Below, in pieces: positions 15,139 to 22,978 of a stretch of 30,049 nucleotides of DNA (within the stretch, counting starts at the first letter, position 1; every line of letters starts with the position of its first letter). This stretch comes from Atopobium sp. (GTDB taxonomy: Bacteria > Actinomycetota > Coriobacteriia > Coriobacteriales > Atopobiaceae). The notes under the pieces are model-generated. The model did not search any database. It was not told the origin of the DNA and saw only the letters and a list, made by a program, of their open reading frames with translations. A program made the position numbers and the translations under genes. The DNA lies in NCBI GenBank assembly GCA_015259105.1, contig JABZGZ010000005.1, forward strand, positions 1 through 30,049. Direction: 5' to 3'.

Positions 15139-16123
15139 TCAGAGCGTAGAGCTTGTCTCGCTTGTTCAGAGGCTTACAAGACTCTCCAAGCCCCAGAAGG
15201 TTGTTATCTCCTGTAATCCAAGCTTAGAAGGCGTTGTAGGGGCTGTAGGGCTCACTTATCTCTCACATGCTAACCCGGCACACGTACGTCTTGTTAGAGA
15301 AAACTTTTGTCAGCCTAGCCTTGGGGAGCATGTTCTCTGTGGACCAGACCCTTCTGATGACTCAGTAGTAGCCTTGGCTAAACGAGTTCTAACTGGACTA
15401 GAAAAGAAAGTAGGCACAAGAGAAATAACGCGTCGCATTGTTTTGGCATGTGCTTCAGATGCTCATACTATGCCGGAGATTGTGCATCGATACATTCGTC
15501 TTGCATTCTCCTATGGTGTAGGAGCCCTTGAAGATATTGCAGACCCAACCGTGGCAGAGTTTAATGCACTGGCTAGGCAGGTAGAAACTGAACGAGAGCA
15601 TACGCGGCAATTTGTGCGGTTTTCTCGCATGTCAGATGGCTCTTTTATGTCTGTATTTCAACCTAATGCAAACGTAGTGCCACTAACTTGCAATTACTTT
15701 GTCAAACGGATGAGTACAGAGCGGTTTTTTATTGTTGATCCAGCTCATCATATAGTCAGTTTTTATTCACCAGAAATGAAGACCTTTGGAACAATTCAGC
15801 TGGACGATGCCTCTTTGGAAGAACTGCTCTCTAGAACAGACCTTGCAACTGATGAGAAATACGTGCAAGCCATGTGGAGGCGCTTCTATGAGGGAGTTGG
15901 TCTAGAAGGTCGTGGACCTGCAGAAAGAGGATATGACTTGCGCGCCCATTGGATGCCAAAACGCGTATGGCAAGGGCTTCCTGAACTCACTGCAAGTACA
16001 AATGCAGAAGCTGCGCGTAGCCAAGGCGTACCTGCTCGCTATCAGGGGCGAGAAAACAGAAAGGATGTGCATCATATAGAACAAAAGCAAACATTCTGCA
16101 AAGAGCTTACTTCTGGGTTATAA
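15071..16123 (+). CDS. DUF4130 / TIGR03915-like probable DNA metabolism protein
   Basis: A 350-residue protein of the family that regularly partners the radical SAM protein encoded just upstream. The N-terminal part (VVISCNPSLEGVVGAVGLTYL, split here as VVISCNPSLEG and VGAVGLTYL) matches the opening strand-helix of TIGR03915. The C-terminal DUF4130 part includes REHTRQFVRFSRMSDG, HHIVSFYSPEMKT and MWRRFYEGVGLEGR followed by a WMPKRVWQGLPE-type ending. No uracil-DNA glycosylase domain is attached, unlike fused forms known in other bacteria. ATG 15071 follows GAGGG by 9 bases; TTG 15065 and TTG near 15110 are alternatives. It overlaps the radical SAM gene by 68 bases in another frame, so the two are probably translationally coupled. 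The last 50 residues are polar and poorly conserved in appearance. Confidence 0.8.
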   Translation: MPKQVRTTKQDAVLSPLNSGSSDQSVELVSLVQRLTRLSKPQKVVISCNPSLEGVVGAVGLTYLSHANPAHVRLVRENFCQPSLGEHVLCGPDPSDDSVVALAKRVLTGLEKKVGTREITRRIVLACASDAHTMPEIVHRYIRLAFSYGVGALEDIADPTVAEFNALARQVETEREHTRQFVRFSRMSDGSFMSVFQPNANVVPLTCNYFVKRMSTERFFIVDPAHHIVSFYSPEMKTFGTIQLDDASLEELLSRTDLATDEKYVQAMWRRFYEGVGLEGRGPAERGYDLRAHWMPKRVWQGLPELTASTNAEAARSQGVPARYQGRENRKDVHHIEQKQTFCKELTSGL

Positions 16124-16127
16124 AGCT

Positions 16128-16142
16128 GCCGTTTAAGACGGC
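16128..16142. other. Small hairpin after the DUF4130 gene
   Basis: GCCGT-TTAAG-ACGGC forms a 5-bp stem just after the DUF4130 stop. It has no T run on the plus strand, so it is at most a weak terminator for the radical SAM operon. Confidence 0.35.
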
Positions 16143-16147
16143 TGATA

Positions 16148-16178
16148 ACAAAAAAGCGCCCAGCAGAGCTGAGCGCTT
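16148..16178 (-). terminator. Terminator of the division gene cluster (after divIVA)
   Basis: On the minus strand AAGCGCTCAGC pairs with GCTGGGCGCTT (11 bp, one G-U) around a TCT loop and is followed by a run of T residues. It lies about 28 bases after the divIVA stop codon and closes the long minus-strand cluster. Confidence 0.9.
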
Positions 16179-16205
16179 ATCAGTACAAAGGTAATGACCT
16201 AAGAC

Positions 16206-16841
16206 TTAGTCAAGGTCGTTGAAGTCACCAGCTGCAGGTGCAGGTGCAGAAATCTGAGTCTGCTGAGCTGCAGGCTGAGCAGCATTCTGGGAACCAGTTG
16301 GAGCATTGTTGGTAAGAACAGTCTCTGGGAAGACAGAGTCCGCGTCATCCAGGAAGTGCTGGAGAAGCTTACGGTACTCAGCGCGGAAGTCCTCACGGGA
16401 CTGCTTGAGGCGATCAATCTCATCAAGCTCAGTCTGCTTCTCTGCAAGAGCCTGACGGATAACCTCACGAGCCTTCTGGTCTGCCTCGTTACGAATACGC
16501 TCTGCGTTTGCACGAGCGTCTGCAACAAGCTTATCTGCGCTCTGCTGAGCAACAATGAGGACCTGAGAAATCTGGTGCTCGGATGCAGCGATAGCAGCTG
16601 CGTTTGTCTCCTCAACAGAAGGAACGCTTGCGTTCTCCTCAAGGTTTGCAACCTGAGCCTGTGCTGCAGCAAGCTGCTGCTCAGTGCTGGTCAGACGGCC
16701 CTTGAGGTCAGCGATCTTTTGAAGCATTGCATCAACCTCAGAAGAGAGCTGCTCAAGAAATGCGTCAACTTCCTCTGGATTGTAGCCGGTCTCAGCAGGA
16801 GAGAATGTCTGCTGCTCGATGTCTGCTGGTGTGATTGCCAT
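16206..16841 (-). CDS. divIVA: DivIVA family cell division/polar growth protein
   Basis: A 211-residue DivIVA homologue. The N-terminal membrane-binding/lipid-sensing domain is recognisable (PADIEQQTFSPAETGYNPEEVDAFLEQL region, residues 5-32). Two coiled-coil stretches follow (about 33-75 and 85-165), and a low-complexity Ala/Gln/Pro tail ends in an acidic DFNDLD. DivIVA proteins bind negatively curved membrane at poles and septa and recruit wall-growth or division factors. The ATG is preceded by GAAAGGG. It is the last gene of the cluster, next to yggT and sepF as is common in Gram-positive bacteria, and is followed by a strong terminator. Confidence 0.92.
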   Translation of the reverse strand: MAITPADIEQQTFSPAETGYNPEEVDAFLEQLSSEVDAMLQKIADLKGRLTSTEQQLAAAQAQVANLEENASVPSVEETNAAAIAASEHQISQVLIVAQQSADKLVADARANAERIRNEADQKAREVIRQALAEKQTELDEIDRLKQSREDFRAEYRKLLQHFLDDADSVFPETVLTNNAPTGSQNAAQPAAQQTQISAPAPAAGDFNDLD

Positions 16842-16892
16842 CTTTGTTCCCTTTCAGTCTGCGAGTAGACGTACCACACATCATAACTACTC

Positions 16893-16914
16893 AGTTTGTA
16901 ATTAAAGACAAACT
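16893..16914 (-). other. Inverted repeat between yggT and divIVA
   Basis: AGTTTGT (16893-16899) and ACAAACT (16908-16914) form a perfect 7-bp stem with an 8-base A/T loop, starting just after the yggT stop. A TATGAT hexamer (minus strand, 16882-16887) just beyond could be a -10 for a separate divIVA transcript, but no convincing -35 was found. Confidence 0.35.
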
Positions 16915-16920
16915 AGTTTC

Positions 16921-17199
16921 CTATATTAGTATAAGGCCCAGCGTCGAAATGGCCAAACGTTCCACAAGATTAAGCACAAAAAGCGCAATAATAGGTGAGA
17001 GGTCAACGCCGGAAATTGGAGGAATAGCCCGTCTAAACACACTGAGATATGGCTCAACAATTTTGCCAATAGCCTCAAGAATGTTTCTAACCGAATCATT
17101 TGAAACGGTAATCCAAGAGGACAGGCACCATACCACAATGCAGACGCTGTAAATCCTAAACAAGGTATAGAGTGCGTTTAAAACATAATACGAAAACAC
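16921..17199 (-). CDS. yggT: YggT family membrane protein
   Basis: A 92-residue membrane protein with two hydrophobic helices flanking the family hallmark (VEPYLSVFRRAIPPISGVDLSP, around residues 47-68). The exact function is unknown; the gene is commonly found beside sepF and divIVA and is thought to take part in envelope or division processes. The start is GTG 17199, supported by GGAGG five bases upstream. It begins 12 bases after the sepF stop, so the two are very likely cotranscribed. Confidence 0.88.
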   Translation of the reverse strand: MFSYYVLNALYTLFRIYSVCIVVWCLSSWITVSNDSVRNILEAIGKIVEPYLSVFRRAIPPISGVDLSPIIALFVLNLVERLAISTLGLILI

Positions 17200-17211
17200 A
17201 AAAACCTCCAG

Positions 17212-17895
17212 TTACCTGGTAATCTCGCCCTCATCAGCAAGCTTATCAAGATCAGCCTGCGTCAAAGAGACACCATGAGGAAGTACAACAAAAACACGGT
17301 CAGCAACTTCGTCAACAGCGCCATCAAGGCCATAAGAAAGACCAAAACTGAAGTCCAAAATTCTCTTAGCAACCTCAATGTTGGTGTTCTTAAAGATAAG
17401 GACAACTGGCTGACCAGTACGAACACGACGAACTACCGACTGAACATCGTCATAAGAAACAGGACGAAGAACGTATGGTGGCAACTGTCCGGAATAGCTT
17501 GTACGACTCACAGGACGAAGACCAATGTCACCAGGAGTTGGCAGGTTTGGGCTCACGGTATGCTCGTAAGAAGGAGTGTATCCGGAAGGCTCCTGACGAG
17601 ATGCATACGCAGAAGCACGAGAGCGCATATCCTGCTGAGGATTATAAGAAGCAGCTGGATTGGTGCTGATTGGCTTGCCAGAGCGCGTATACACAGAAAC
17701 ACTCTCTGCCTCTGGTCTGGATGGATTGCCCAGTAGCCTGTTGGAAGAGCCTTGCTGTGCGCGGTCGTCGTAAGAACGAGGAGAAGCTTCGTCTACCTCG
17801 TCATAGCCTTCGTCGCCATAATACTCATCGTCGTAGTACTCATCGTCCTGACCACCACGAAGCTTTGCTCTTAGCGTATCAAGAATGCTCATCAT
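17212..17895 (-). CDS. sepF: Cell division protein SepF
   Basis: A 227-residue SepF. The N-terminal amphipathic membrane-binding helix (MSILDTLRAKLRG) is followed by a strikingly acidic, Tyr-rich stretch (about 17-36) and a long disordered linker. The conserved C-terminal SepF core (about 140-225) contains LRPVSYDDVQSVVRRVRTG and the VAKRILDFSFGLSYGLDG segment. SepF tethers FtsZ to the membrane and matters most where FtsA is absent; no ftsA is seen in this cluster. Two adjacent ATGs (17895, 17892) share a GAAAGG site, and the choice changes one residue. It sits between yggS and yggT. Confidence 0.93.
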   Translation of the reverse strand: MMSILDTLRAKLRGGQDDEYYDDEYYGDEGYDEVDEASPRSYDDRAQQGSSNRLLGNPSRPEAESVSVYTRSGKPISTNPAASYNPQQDMRSRASAYASRQEPSGYTPSYEHTVSPNLPTPGDIGLRPVSRTSYSGQLPPYVLRPVSYDDVQSVVRRVRTGQPVVLIFKNTNIEVAKRILDFSFGLSYGLDGAVDEVADRVFVVLPHGVSLTQADLDKLADEGEITR

Positions 17896-17953
17896 TGTGC
17901 CTTTCTGTAACGCACGTAACTTCTTACTACTGTATCAAAAACTTGCAACTATT

Positions 17954-18688
17954 TTAGTGCCCACTCAACGCATAGGCTGGGTCAAACAATACTCGACCCA
18001 GGCGAATAGTCGTAGAACCCTCTTCAATGGCATACGTAAAGTCATCACTCATGCCACAAGAAAGAACATCTATCTTCAAACCAACTTGTTGGCTCAAGCG
18101 ATCACGCAATTCTCGAAGTCCTGAGAATGTTCTCTTTGCGCGCTCTGGATCATCTTTTGGTGCCATAGTCATCAGACCCACAACAGAAATGTGAGGAAGC
18201 TCAACAATCTTTTGAATAGACTCAGACACCTCTTCTGGCGAGAAACCCGATTTTGAGGCTTCAGCGGAGACATTTACCTCAAGTAGAACAGACTCCTCAG
18301 TACCCTTCACCTCAGCACGCTTTGAAACCGCCTCTGCAAGATGTTCGGAAGAAATTGAATGAATGTAGCGAACCTTACCAACTACCTGGTTAATCTTGTT
18401 CTTCTGAAGATTACCAATCATGTCAAAAGTTATCTCAGACGCAAAAGGAGCTTCAGATAAACACGTCAGTTTATGTGTCAGCTCTTGTGGACGATTCTCG
18501 CCAAAAACCCTATAACCCGCCTTATAAGCTGCAAGGACGGCCTCAACAGGTACGGTTTTGGAGACAGCTACAATTTCAATCTCAGAGGCGATTCTGCCGG
18601 ACTTTTTTGCAGCATCCGCCACAAGTAACTCAATCTGAGCTCTACGAGCCTTTATAAACTCAAGATATTCGTCTGAATCGTACGTCAT
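17954..18688 (-). CDS. yggS: YggS family pyridoxal phosphate-binding protein
   Basis: A PLP homeostasis protein (PLPBP/YggS, alanine-racemase-like barrel, not a racemase). The PLP lysine lies in IVAVSKTVP. Other family marks are VFGENRPQEL, the IGNLQKNK segment (usually IGHLQ.NK, here with Asn in place of His), LLEVNVSAEASKSGF, GLMTMAP and the CGMSDDFTYAIEEGSTTIRLGR ending, read as SCGMSDDFTYAIEEG plus TTIRLGR. The start is uncertain: several ATGs lie within 33 bases (18721, 18715, 18697, 18694, 18688). ATG 18688 is used because it fits family length and has AAGAG nine bases upstream. It lies in the usual place between pgeF and sepF. Confidence 0.9.
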   Translation of the reverse strand: MTYDSDEYLEFIKARRAQIELLVADAAKKSGRIASEIEIVAVSKTVPVEAVLAAYKAGYRVFGENRPQELTHKLTCLSEAPFASEITFDMIGNLQKNKINQVVGKVRYIHSISSEHLAEAVSKRAEVKGTEESVLLEVNVSAEASKSGFSPEEVSESIQKIVELPHISVVGLMTMAPKDDPERAKRTFSGLRELRDRLSQQVGLKIDVLSCGMSDDFTYAIEEGSTTIRLGRVLFDPAYALSGH

Positions 18689-18791
18689 AGCCATCATCTC
18701 TTGCGGTGAATACATCAACATCTTACGTAACGTTTAACGACTTTTTTGTAGACCTAAACGCCTTCTCCGATAGCGCTAAACGTCTTCTACC

Positions 18792-19601
18792 CTACTTTGA
18801 CGCCATGTAAGCAACAGCCGCGTGTCTTCCGCACTTACCATGCTCTGCTCGGTACGAGAAGAACCGCTCAGTTGTAGAGGCCGTCGAGTCAGTAACCTCT
18901 TCGATAGCAGACGCTCGTACACCAGCATCTACCAGTGCGGCTCTGACGGCATATCCAAGATCTAAGTACCTCTCGCCAGATGCACGGTCTACAACGCCGG
19001 GACCAAACTCTTGTAAGAACATCTGGATAAGCTCTGGAGAAACCTCGTAGTCAGCGCCGCCAATGTGCGGACCAATATAGGCTTTGACCTCAGAGGGCTT
19101 GGCGCCAGTTGCCTGGCAAAGCGCCTCGGTTGCGCGCGCAGAAATGCGGGCAATTGTGCCTTTCCAACCAGAATGCGCCACCGCAAATCCGCCGGGAGCT
19201 ACAAGAATTACGGGCACACAATCGGCAAACGCCAACATCACAGGCGTATTTTGAACCGTACATACTATGGCGTCTGCGCCAGCTTCTGCCTCAGCTTGAG
19301 CCAGTTCAAAAGCCTCTGATGTATTGGAAGTCAGGCAAACTACCTTGCTTCCATGCACCTGATGAGGAATAAGGAGTCGCGAGAAGTGCTCGCCTGCTCC
19401 AAGAGCCTCTAAGACTAGCTGGCGATTCTTTTGCACCTGTTGCAGATTGTCTCCGCACCTGCTGCCCAGATTGAGGGATGCAAACTCCCCTTCTGAAAAA
19501 CCGCCAGTACGCTCAGTAAATGCGAGCGTGACCCCGCATGGAACCTCAGGATCCATGAGCAGGGTCACGCCGTGTAAGCACTGTCTATTCAGCGCGCACA
19601 T
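18792..19601 (-). CDS. pgeF: PgeF/YfiH family multi-copper polyphenol oxidase-fold (laccase domain) protein
   Basis: A 269-residue single-domain protein of the YfiH/DUF152 family, reported as purine nucleoside phosphorylase/adenosine deaminase-type enzymes and as a peptidoglycan editing factor. Conserved metal-site segments are visible: PHQVHG, MLAFADCVPV and AVAHSGWKG, plus the YIGPHIG and EVSPELI blocks. The ATG at 19601 lies 2 bases after the ftsZ stop, so translation is probably coupled to ftsZ; no strong ribosome binding site is needed or seen. Position between ftsZ and yggS is typical for Gram-positive dcw clusters and fits the wall-editing role. Confidence 0.9.
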   Translation of the reverse strand: MCALNRQCLHGVTLLMDPEVPCGVTLAFTERTGGFSEGEFASLNLGSRCGDNLQQVQKNRQLVLEALGAGEHFSRLLIPHQVHGSKVVCLTSNTSEAFELAQAEAEAGADAIVCTVQNTPVMLAFADCVPVILVAPGGFAVAHSGWKGTIARISARATEALCQATGAKPSEVKAYIGPHIGGADYEVSPELIQMFLQEFGPGVVDRASGERYLDLGYAVRAALVDAGVRASAIEEVTDSTASTTERFFSYRAEHGKCGRHAAVAYMASK

Positions 19602-19603
19602 GT

Positions 19604-20740
19604 TTAGATGCGGCTACGCTTAAGGAAGTCTGGAATATCAAACTCTTTCTCATTAGAAGAGTTGTTGGTGCGAGCAGGCTGTGGCTGAGCAGCTACAGGA
19701 CGAGTTGGCTGTGGCTGAGCAGGACGGCTTGGACGGCTTGCGCTCTGGGTGTTCAGGGTTGGAAGCTGCTGCTGAACGTTAGAGTCATTGAAGCCGGTTG
19801 CGATAACGGTTACGCGAACCTGATCGCCCAGGGACTCATCAACAACAGTACCAAAGATGATGTTTGCGTCAGGATCAACGTTCTTAGCAACCAGGTCAGC
19901 TGCCTCATTAATCTCCTGAATACCAAGGTCTTTATTACCAGCAATAGAGAGAAGAACGCGGGTTGCACCCTCGATGGAGCTCTCAAGCAGGCGGCTAGAA
20001 ATTGCCTCGGTTGCAGCATCTGCAGCGCGGTTATCACCAGCAGCAATACCAATGCCCATCATTGCGCTACCTGCACCCTTCATGATGGTGCAAACGTCTG
20101 CAAAGTCGAGGTTGATCAGGCCAGGAACAGTGATGAGGTCGGTAATACCCTGGGTGCCCTGGCATAGAACATCGTCAGCCATGCGGAATGCCTCAAGCAT
20201 GGTGGTCTTCTTCTCAGAAAGATCAAGCAGACGATCGTTTGGAATAACAATGAGAGTATCAACATTCTCGGAAAGAGTCTTGATACCGTCAGCTGCAGAA
20301 CCATAACGACGACGGCCCTCGAAGGAGAATGGCTTAGTAACAACGCCAACGGTCAGTGCGCCAACGTCATTCTTTGCAATATCAGCAACAACTGGAGCAG
20401 CGCCGGTACCAGTACCGCCACCCTCACCAGCAGTGATGAAGACCATATCAGCACCAGCAAGTGCAGCCTTGATCTCGTCGCGGCTATCCTCTGCTGCCTC
20501 TTTACCAACCTCAGGGTTAGCGCCAGCACCAAGACCCTTGGTGATGTCAGTACCGATGTGAACCTTAATGTCAGCATCGGAAATTGCAAGAGCCTGTGCA
20601 TCGGTGTTTACAGCAACGAACTCAACGCCACGGATGCCTTCTTCAATCATGCGGTTGACAGCGTTAGTTCCGCCGCCACCAACGCCAACAACCTTGATAA
20701 CAGCAAGATAGTTGTTAAGGGTATCGGTGTCCTTAATCAT
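19604..20740 (-). CDS. ftsZ: Cell division protein FtsZ
   Basis: A 378-residue tubulin-like GTPase that forms the Z ring. The tubulin signature GGGTGTG is at residues 107-113. The catalytic T7 loop NLDFADV is at 210-216, with Cys following where many FtsZs have Lys. A Pro/Gln/Ser-rich linker (about 318-360) leads to a conserved C-terminal peptide (DIPDFLKRSRI) that binds SepF and other partners. The start ATG is preceded by AAGGAGG with ideal spacing. A 247-base region separates it from ftsQ, so it probably has its own promoter besides readthrough from upstream mur genes. Confidence 0.98.
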   Translation of the reverse strand: MIKDTDTLNNYLAVIKVVGVGGGGTNAVNRMIEEGIRGVEFVAVNTDAQALAISDADIKVHIGTDITKGLGAGANPEVGKEAAEDSRDEIKAALAGADMVFITAGEGGGTGTGAAPVVADIAKNDVGALTVGVVTKPFSFEGRRRYGSAADGIKTLSENVDTLIVIPNDRLLDLSEKKTTMLEAFRMADDVLCQGTQGITDLITVPGLINLDFADVCTIMKGAGSAMMGIGIAAGDNRAADAATEAISSRLLESSIEGATRVLLSIAGNKDLGIQEINEAADLVAKNVDPDANIIFGTVVDESLGDQVRVTVIATGFNDSNVQQQLPTLNTQSASRPSRPAQPQPTRPVAAQPQPARTNNSSNEKEFDIPDFLKRSRI

Positions 20741-20754
20741 GTCTTCCTCCTTGA

Positions 20755-20768
20755 GGCACGCTTGTGCC
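20755..20768 (-). other. Small leader hairpin before ftsZ
   Basis: On the minus strand GGCAC-AAGC-GTGCC forms a 5-bp stem a few bases before the AAGGAGG of ftsZ. The G/C-rich leader just upstream (20770-20830) has further self-complementary GAGCGC/GCGCTC segments. Confidence 0.35.
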
Positions 20769-20877
20769 CGTTTGTCCCGGAGCGCGACTGCGCTTAGGCT
20801 ACGTTTATGCGCTCGCAGAACCGCTGTATAAAACCCTAAACCTCAAGTTAAGGCTTACGCTTCATGCAAAGCGGGGT

Positions 20878-20907
20878 ATATTTGCACAACTGACCCATAC
20901 AAGTCAA
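20878..20907 (-). promoter_or_regulatory. Candidate ftsZ promoter
   Basis: On the minus strand TTGACT (20902-20907) is a good -35. AAATAT (20878-20883) is a modest -10 after an 18-base spacer. This would leave a leader of about 130 bases before ftsZ. Confidence 0.4.
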
Positions 20908-20944
20908 ATAATATGTAGAAATTGTGAAGAAAGCTGGTAAACGG

Positions 20945-20990
20945 TAGGAAACTATTCCCTAACGGCACGCAGTATTACCGCATTTCCCTA
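20945..20990 (-). promoter_or_regulatory. TAGGGAA repeats upstream of the ftsZ promoter
   Basis: On the minus strand TAGGGAA occurs at 20984-20990 and 20955-20961 (29 bases apart). The second copy forms a near-perfect inverted repeat with TTTCCTA (20945-20951) around TAG. The first copy includes the ftsQ stop codon. The block is upstream of the candidate -35 and may be a regulator site; none is known to me with this sequence. Confidence 0.35.
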
Positions 20991-22046
20991 CGAAACACCA
21001 GAGCCAGACTGAACGTTTCCGGTAGAAACTCGCCTATAGGTTGGGCTTGCAGGTGTTCTTACGTTCAAGTACGTAAGCTCTCCTGGGAACTGCTTAAGCA
21101 TTGCCAGAATCACTTTTTCTTTGTCGGCAATCTGTGTTGGAGAGCCCAAAGCAACCTGTACACCATTGGTAAGCGTGACAGAAATCGCATCAACGCTACT
21201 AGCCGAGTAACTCACAATCTGTGACGTAAGCTCTGACGAGAACGTAGACTGATACTGCATAACCGCTTGAATTTCTGCGTCTGTTGCTGTGGTGCCTGCT
21301 ACCGGAGAAACCGTTGCAGGAACATCGGTAATCAGCAGCTCACCTTCTGAGGTTGCCTTCTCAAGCGCAACGGTAGCGGTAGTTTTTCCTTCTGGTACGT
21401 TAAGCTGATCTGCTTCGAGCCAGACGTTATTCTCGCCCAAATACCATGCAACCGGACCAGAAGAAAGCGCCACTATGGCCGTGACCTTGCGCTCTGTGAT
21501 GGTGATGCGCAGCGTATTAGGGAACTGCCTCTCGTACGTTGCAGAAGCTACCCAAGGGTCCTTCTGAAGCTCCTCGGTAATAAGGGACTCATCCATATTG
21601 AGCAGCGTTGTTCCCTCTTCTACTGCAATGAGCTTTTGAATTTGCTCGTTAGTAACGTGCTCTGTTGGCTCAACCTGAATGTTGGTAATAGCAAAGACTG
21701 AGGAAGAACGTAGGACGAGAAAAGCAATGCCAGCGAGAAGGGCAAGGCTAAGCAAAACGATAAAGGCCGTGCGTACTGCCTTAAACGATACCTTTCTGCT
21801 GTGTTTAATACGCTCAGCACGAGCTTGAGCTGCAGTTTTTGTAGCGTTATTTGGCTTTTTGGCAGAAATCTTTTTAGCAGAAGGCTTGGCATCAGGAGTT
21901 GTAGCCTCAACCTTTGGCTTAGGCTTAAAGGCCTTGCTCATAAAAGAAGGCTTAGTAGCACCTGTCGTCTGAGTAGAACCAGACGATAAAGGCTCCCTTT
22001 TTGTGCCTTTACGGCGGGTTGTTTGCTTTGAAGTATCTTCTGCCAT
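20988..22046 (-). CDS. ftsQ: Cell division protein FtsQ/DivIB
   Basis: A 352-residue bitopic divisome protein. A long, Lys/Thr/Ala-rich cytoplasmic N-terminus (about 1-88) precedes one membrane helix (about 91-115). The POTRA domain follows (about 120-190, ITNIQVEPTEHVTNEQI, with a NTLRITITERKV end) and then the FtsQ/DivIB beta domain. FtsQ links early and late division proteins and regulates the septal synthase. ATG 22046 is chosen because AGGGAAG lies just upstream and it begins 7 bases after the murB stop. A longer frame reaching 22151 would overlap murB by about 100 bases and starts without a credible site. It is unusually long and basic at the N-terminus. Confidence 0.9.
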   Translation of the reverse strand: MAEDTSKQTTRRKGTKREPLSSGSTQTTGATKPSFMSKAFKPKPKVEATTPDAKPSAKKISAKKPNNATKTAAQARAERIKHSRKVSFKAVRTAFIVLLSLALLAGIAFLVLRSSSVFAITNIQVEPTEHVTNEQIQKLIAVEEGTTLLNMDESLITEELQKDPWVASATYERQFPNTLRITITERKVTAIVALSSGPVAWYLGENNVWLEADQLNVPEGKTTATVALEKATSEGELLITDVPATVSPVAGTTATDAEIQAVMQYQSTFSSELTSQIVSYSASSVDAISVTLTNGVQVALGSPTQIADKEKVILAMLKQFPGELTYLNVRTPASPTYRRVSTGNVQSGSGVS

Positions 22047-22053
22047 ATCTTCC

Positions 22054-22968
22054 CTATGCCCCAAAACCCAGAAGTTTAACCTCTGGCTGAAGATCAATGT
22101 CAAACTTTTCTTGGACCGCATCGTGTGCTCTGCGCATAAGTGCAATGACATCTGAGGCGGTGGCGTTACCGGTATTCACAATAAAGTTGGCATGAACATC
22201 AGAAATCTGTGCGCCGCCTTCAGTAACTCCCTTAAGACCACACTCTTCAATAAGTGCACCAGCAGACCTACTACCTGGATTCTTAAAAACAGAACCGCAG
22301 CAAAGCTGACCAGTTGGCTGAGTATTTCTTCTACGCTGCAAGAGGGTATCCATGCCAAGAGCAACTTTAGGACGATTAGATGCTGTCAGCGCAAACGTTG
22401 CCTCAAGAATGATCTCATCTGGTGCAAACGTAGTGTAGCGATAACCCCATTCAATCTCGGAGGCATCGTAGCGTACAAGACCCTTACCAGGCTTAAGTAC
22501 CACGCAATCACGGACGGCTTTGCCAATCCAATCATGCCTGGTACCTGCGTTCATCGAAAGAGCACCGCCGATAGTTCCGGGAATACCAGCACACATCTCA
22601 AGGCCAGAAAGACCCGCTTTCATGGCCTCATTGCACACGCGTGCCGTAAGCGCACCTGCACCTGCAGTAATGAGGTTATTCTCGCCAACTGAAATGGTAG
22701 AAAGCTCATCGTCGAGCACAATAACGCAGCCGTTGTAGCCCTTATCAGAGACAAGGATGTTTGAACCTTTGCCCAGAAGCACCCAATCAACTCGATTAGC
22801 TGCAAGCACCTCAAGCACACGCACCAGCGCCACGTGGCTGTGAACAGCAGCAAAAAGCGACGCCTTACCACCAATCCTAAAGGAGGTATGGTGGCTCAGC
22901 GGCTCATCTTGCTTGATTGTTGCATCAAGGGCCCCAGAAAGGCTTACATAGGCGTTAAACAAGCTCAC
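22054..22968 (-). CDS. murB: UDP-N-acetylenolpyruvoylglucosamine reductase
   Basis: A 304-residue FAD- and NADPH-dependent reductase making UDP-MurNAc. FAD-binding motifs are clear: HTSFRIGG, LGKGSNILVSDKG and MCAGIPGTIGGALSMNAG. The catalytic Ser lies in CCGSVFKNP, and a Glu near the C-terminus (QPEVKLLG) completes the active site. The start is taken as GTG 22968, ten bases after the murC stop, with AGGA upstream. An in-frame GTG at 23043 would give a 25-residue extension encoded inside murC and without family similarity. The order murC-murB-ftsQ is common in Gram-positive clusters. Confidence 0.95.
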   Translation of the reverse strand: MSLFNAYVSLSGALDATIKQDEPLSHHTSFRIGGKASLFAAVHSHVALVRVLEVLAANRVDWVLLGKGSNILVSDKGYNGCVIVLDDELSTISVGENNLITAGAGALTARVCNEAMKAGLSGLEMCAGIPGTIGGALSMNAGTRHDWIGKAVRDCVVLKPGKGLVRYDASEIEWGYRYTTFAPDEIILEATFALTASNRPKVALGMDTLLQRRRNTQPTGQLCCGSVFKNPGSRSAGALIEECGLKGVTEGGAQISDVHANFIVNTGNATASDVIALMRRAHDAVQEKFDIDLQPEVKLLGFGA

Positions 22969-22978
22969 GGCAGAGGTC

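Noticed and set aside
16356..16868. 170-residue open frame opposite divIVA, rich in Leu and Cys
   Set aside because: Its composition is the complement of the Glu/Gln/Ala-rich coiled coil of DivIVA; no start signal or domain.
18722..18791. Repeated TAAACG-like words between yggS and pgeF
   Set aside because: Short, imperfect and irregularly spaced; no symmetry or promoter match strong enough to call a site.
22047..22151. Longer ftsQ start within murB
   Set aside because: The extra 35 residues are encoded inside murB in another frame and lack FtsQ similarity; ATG 22046 with AGGGAAG right after the murB stop is better.
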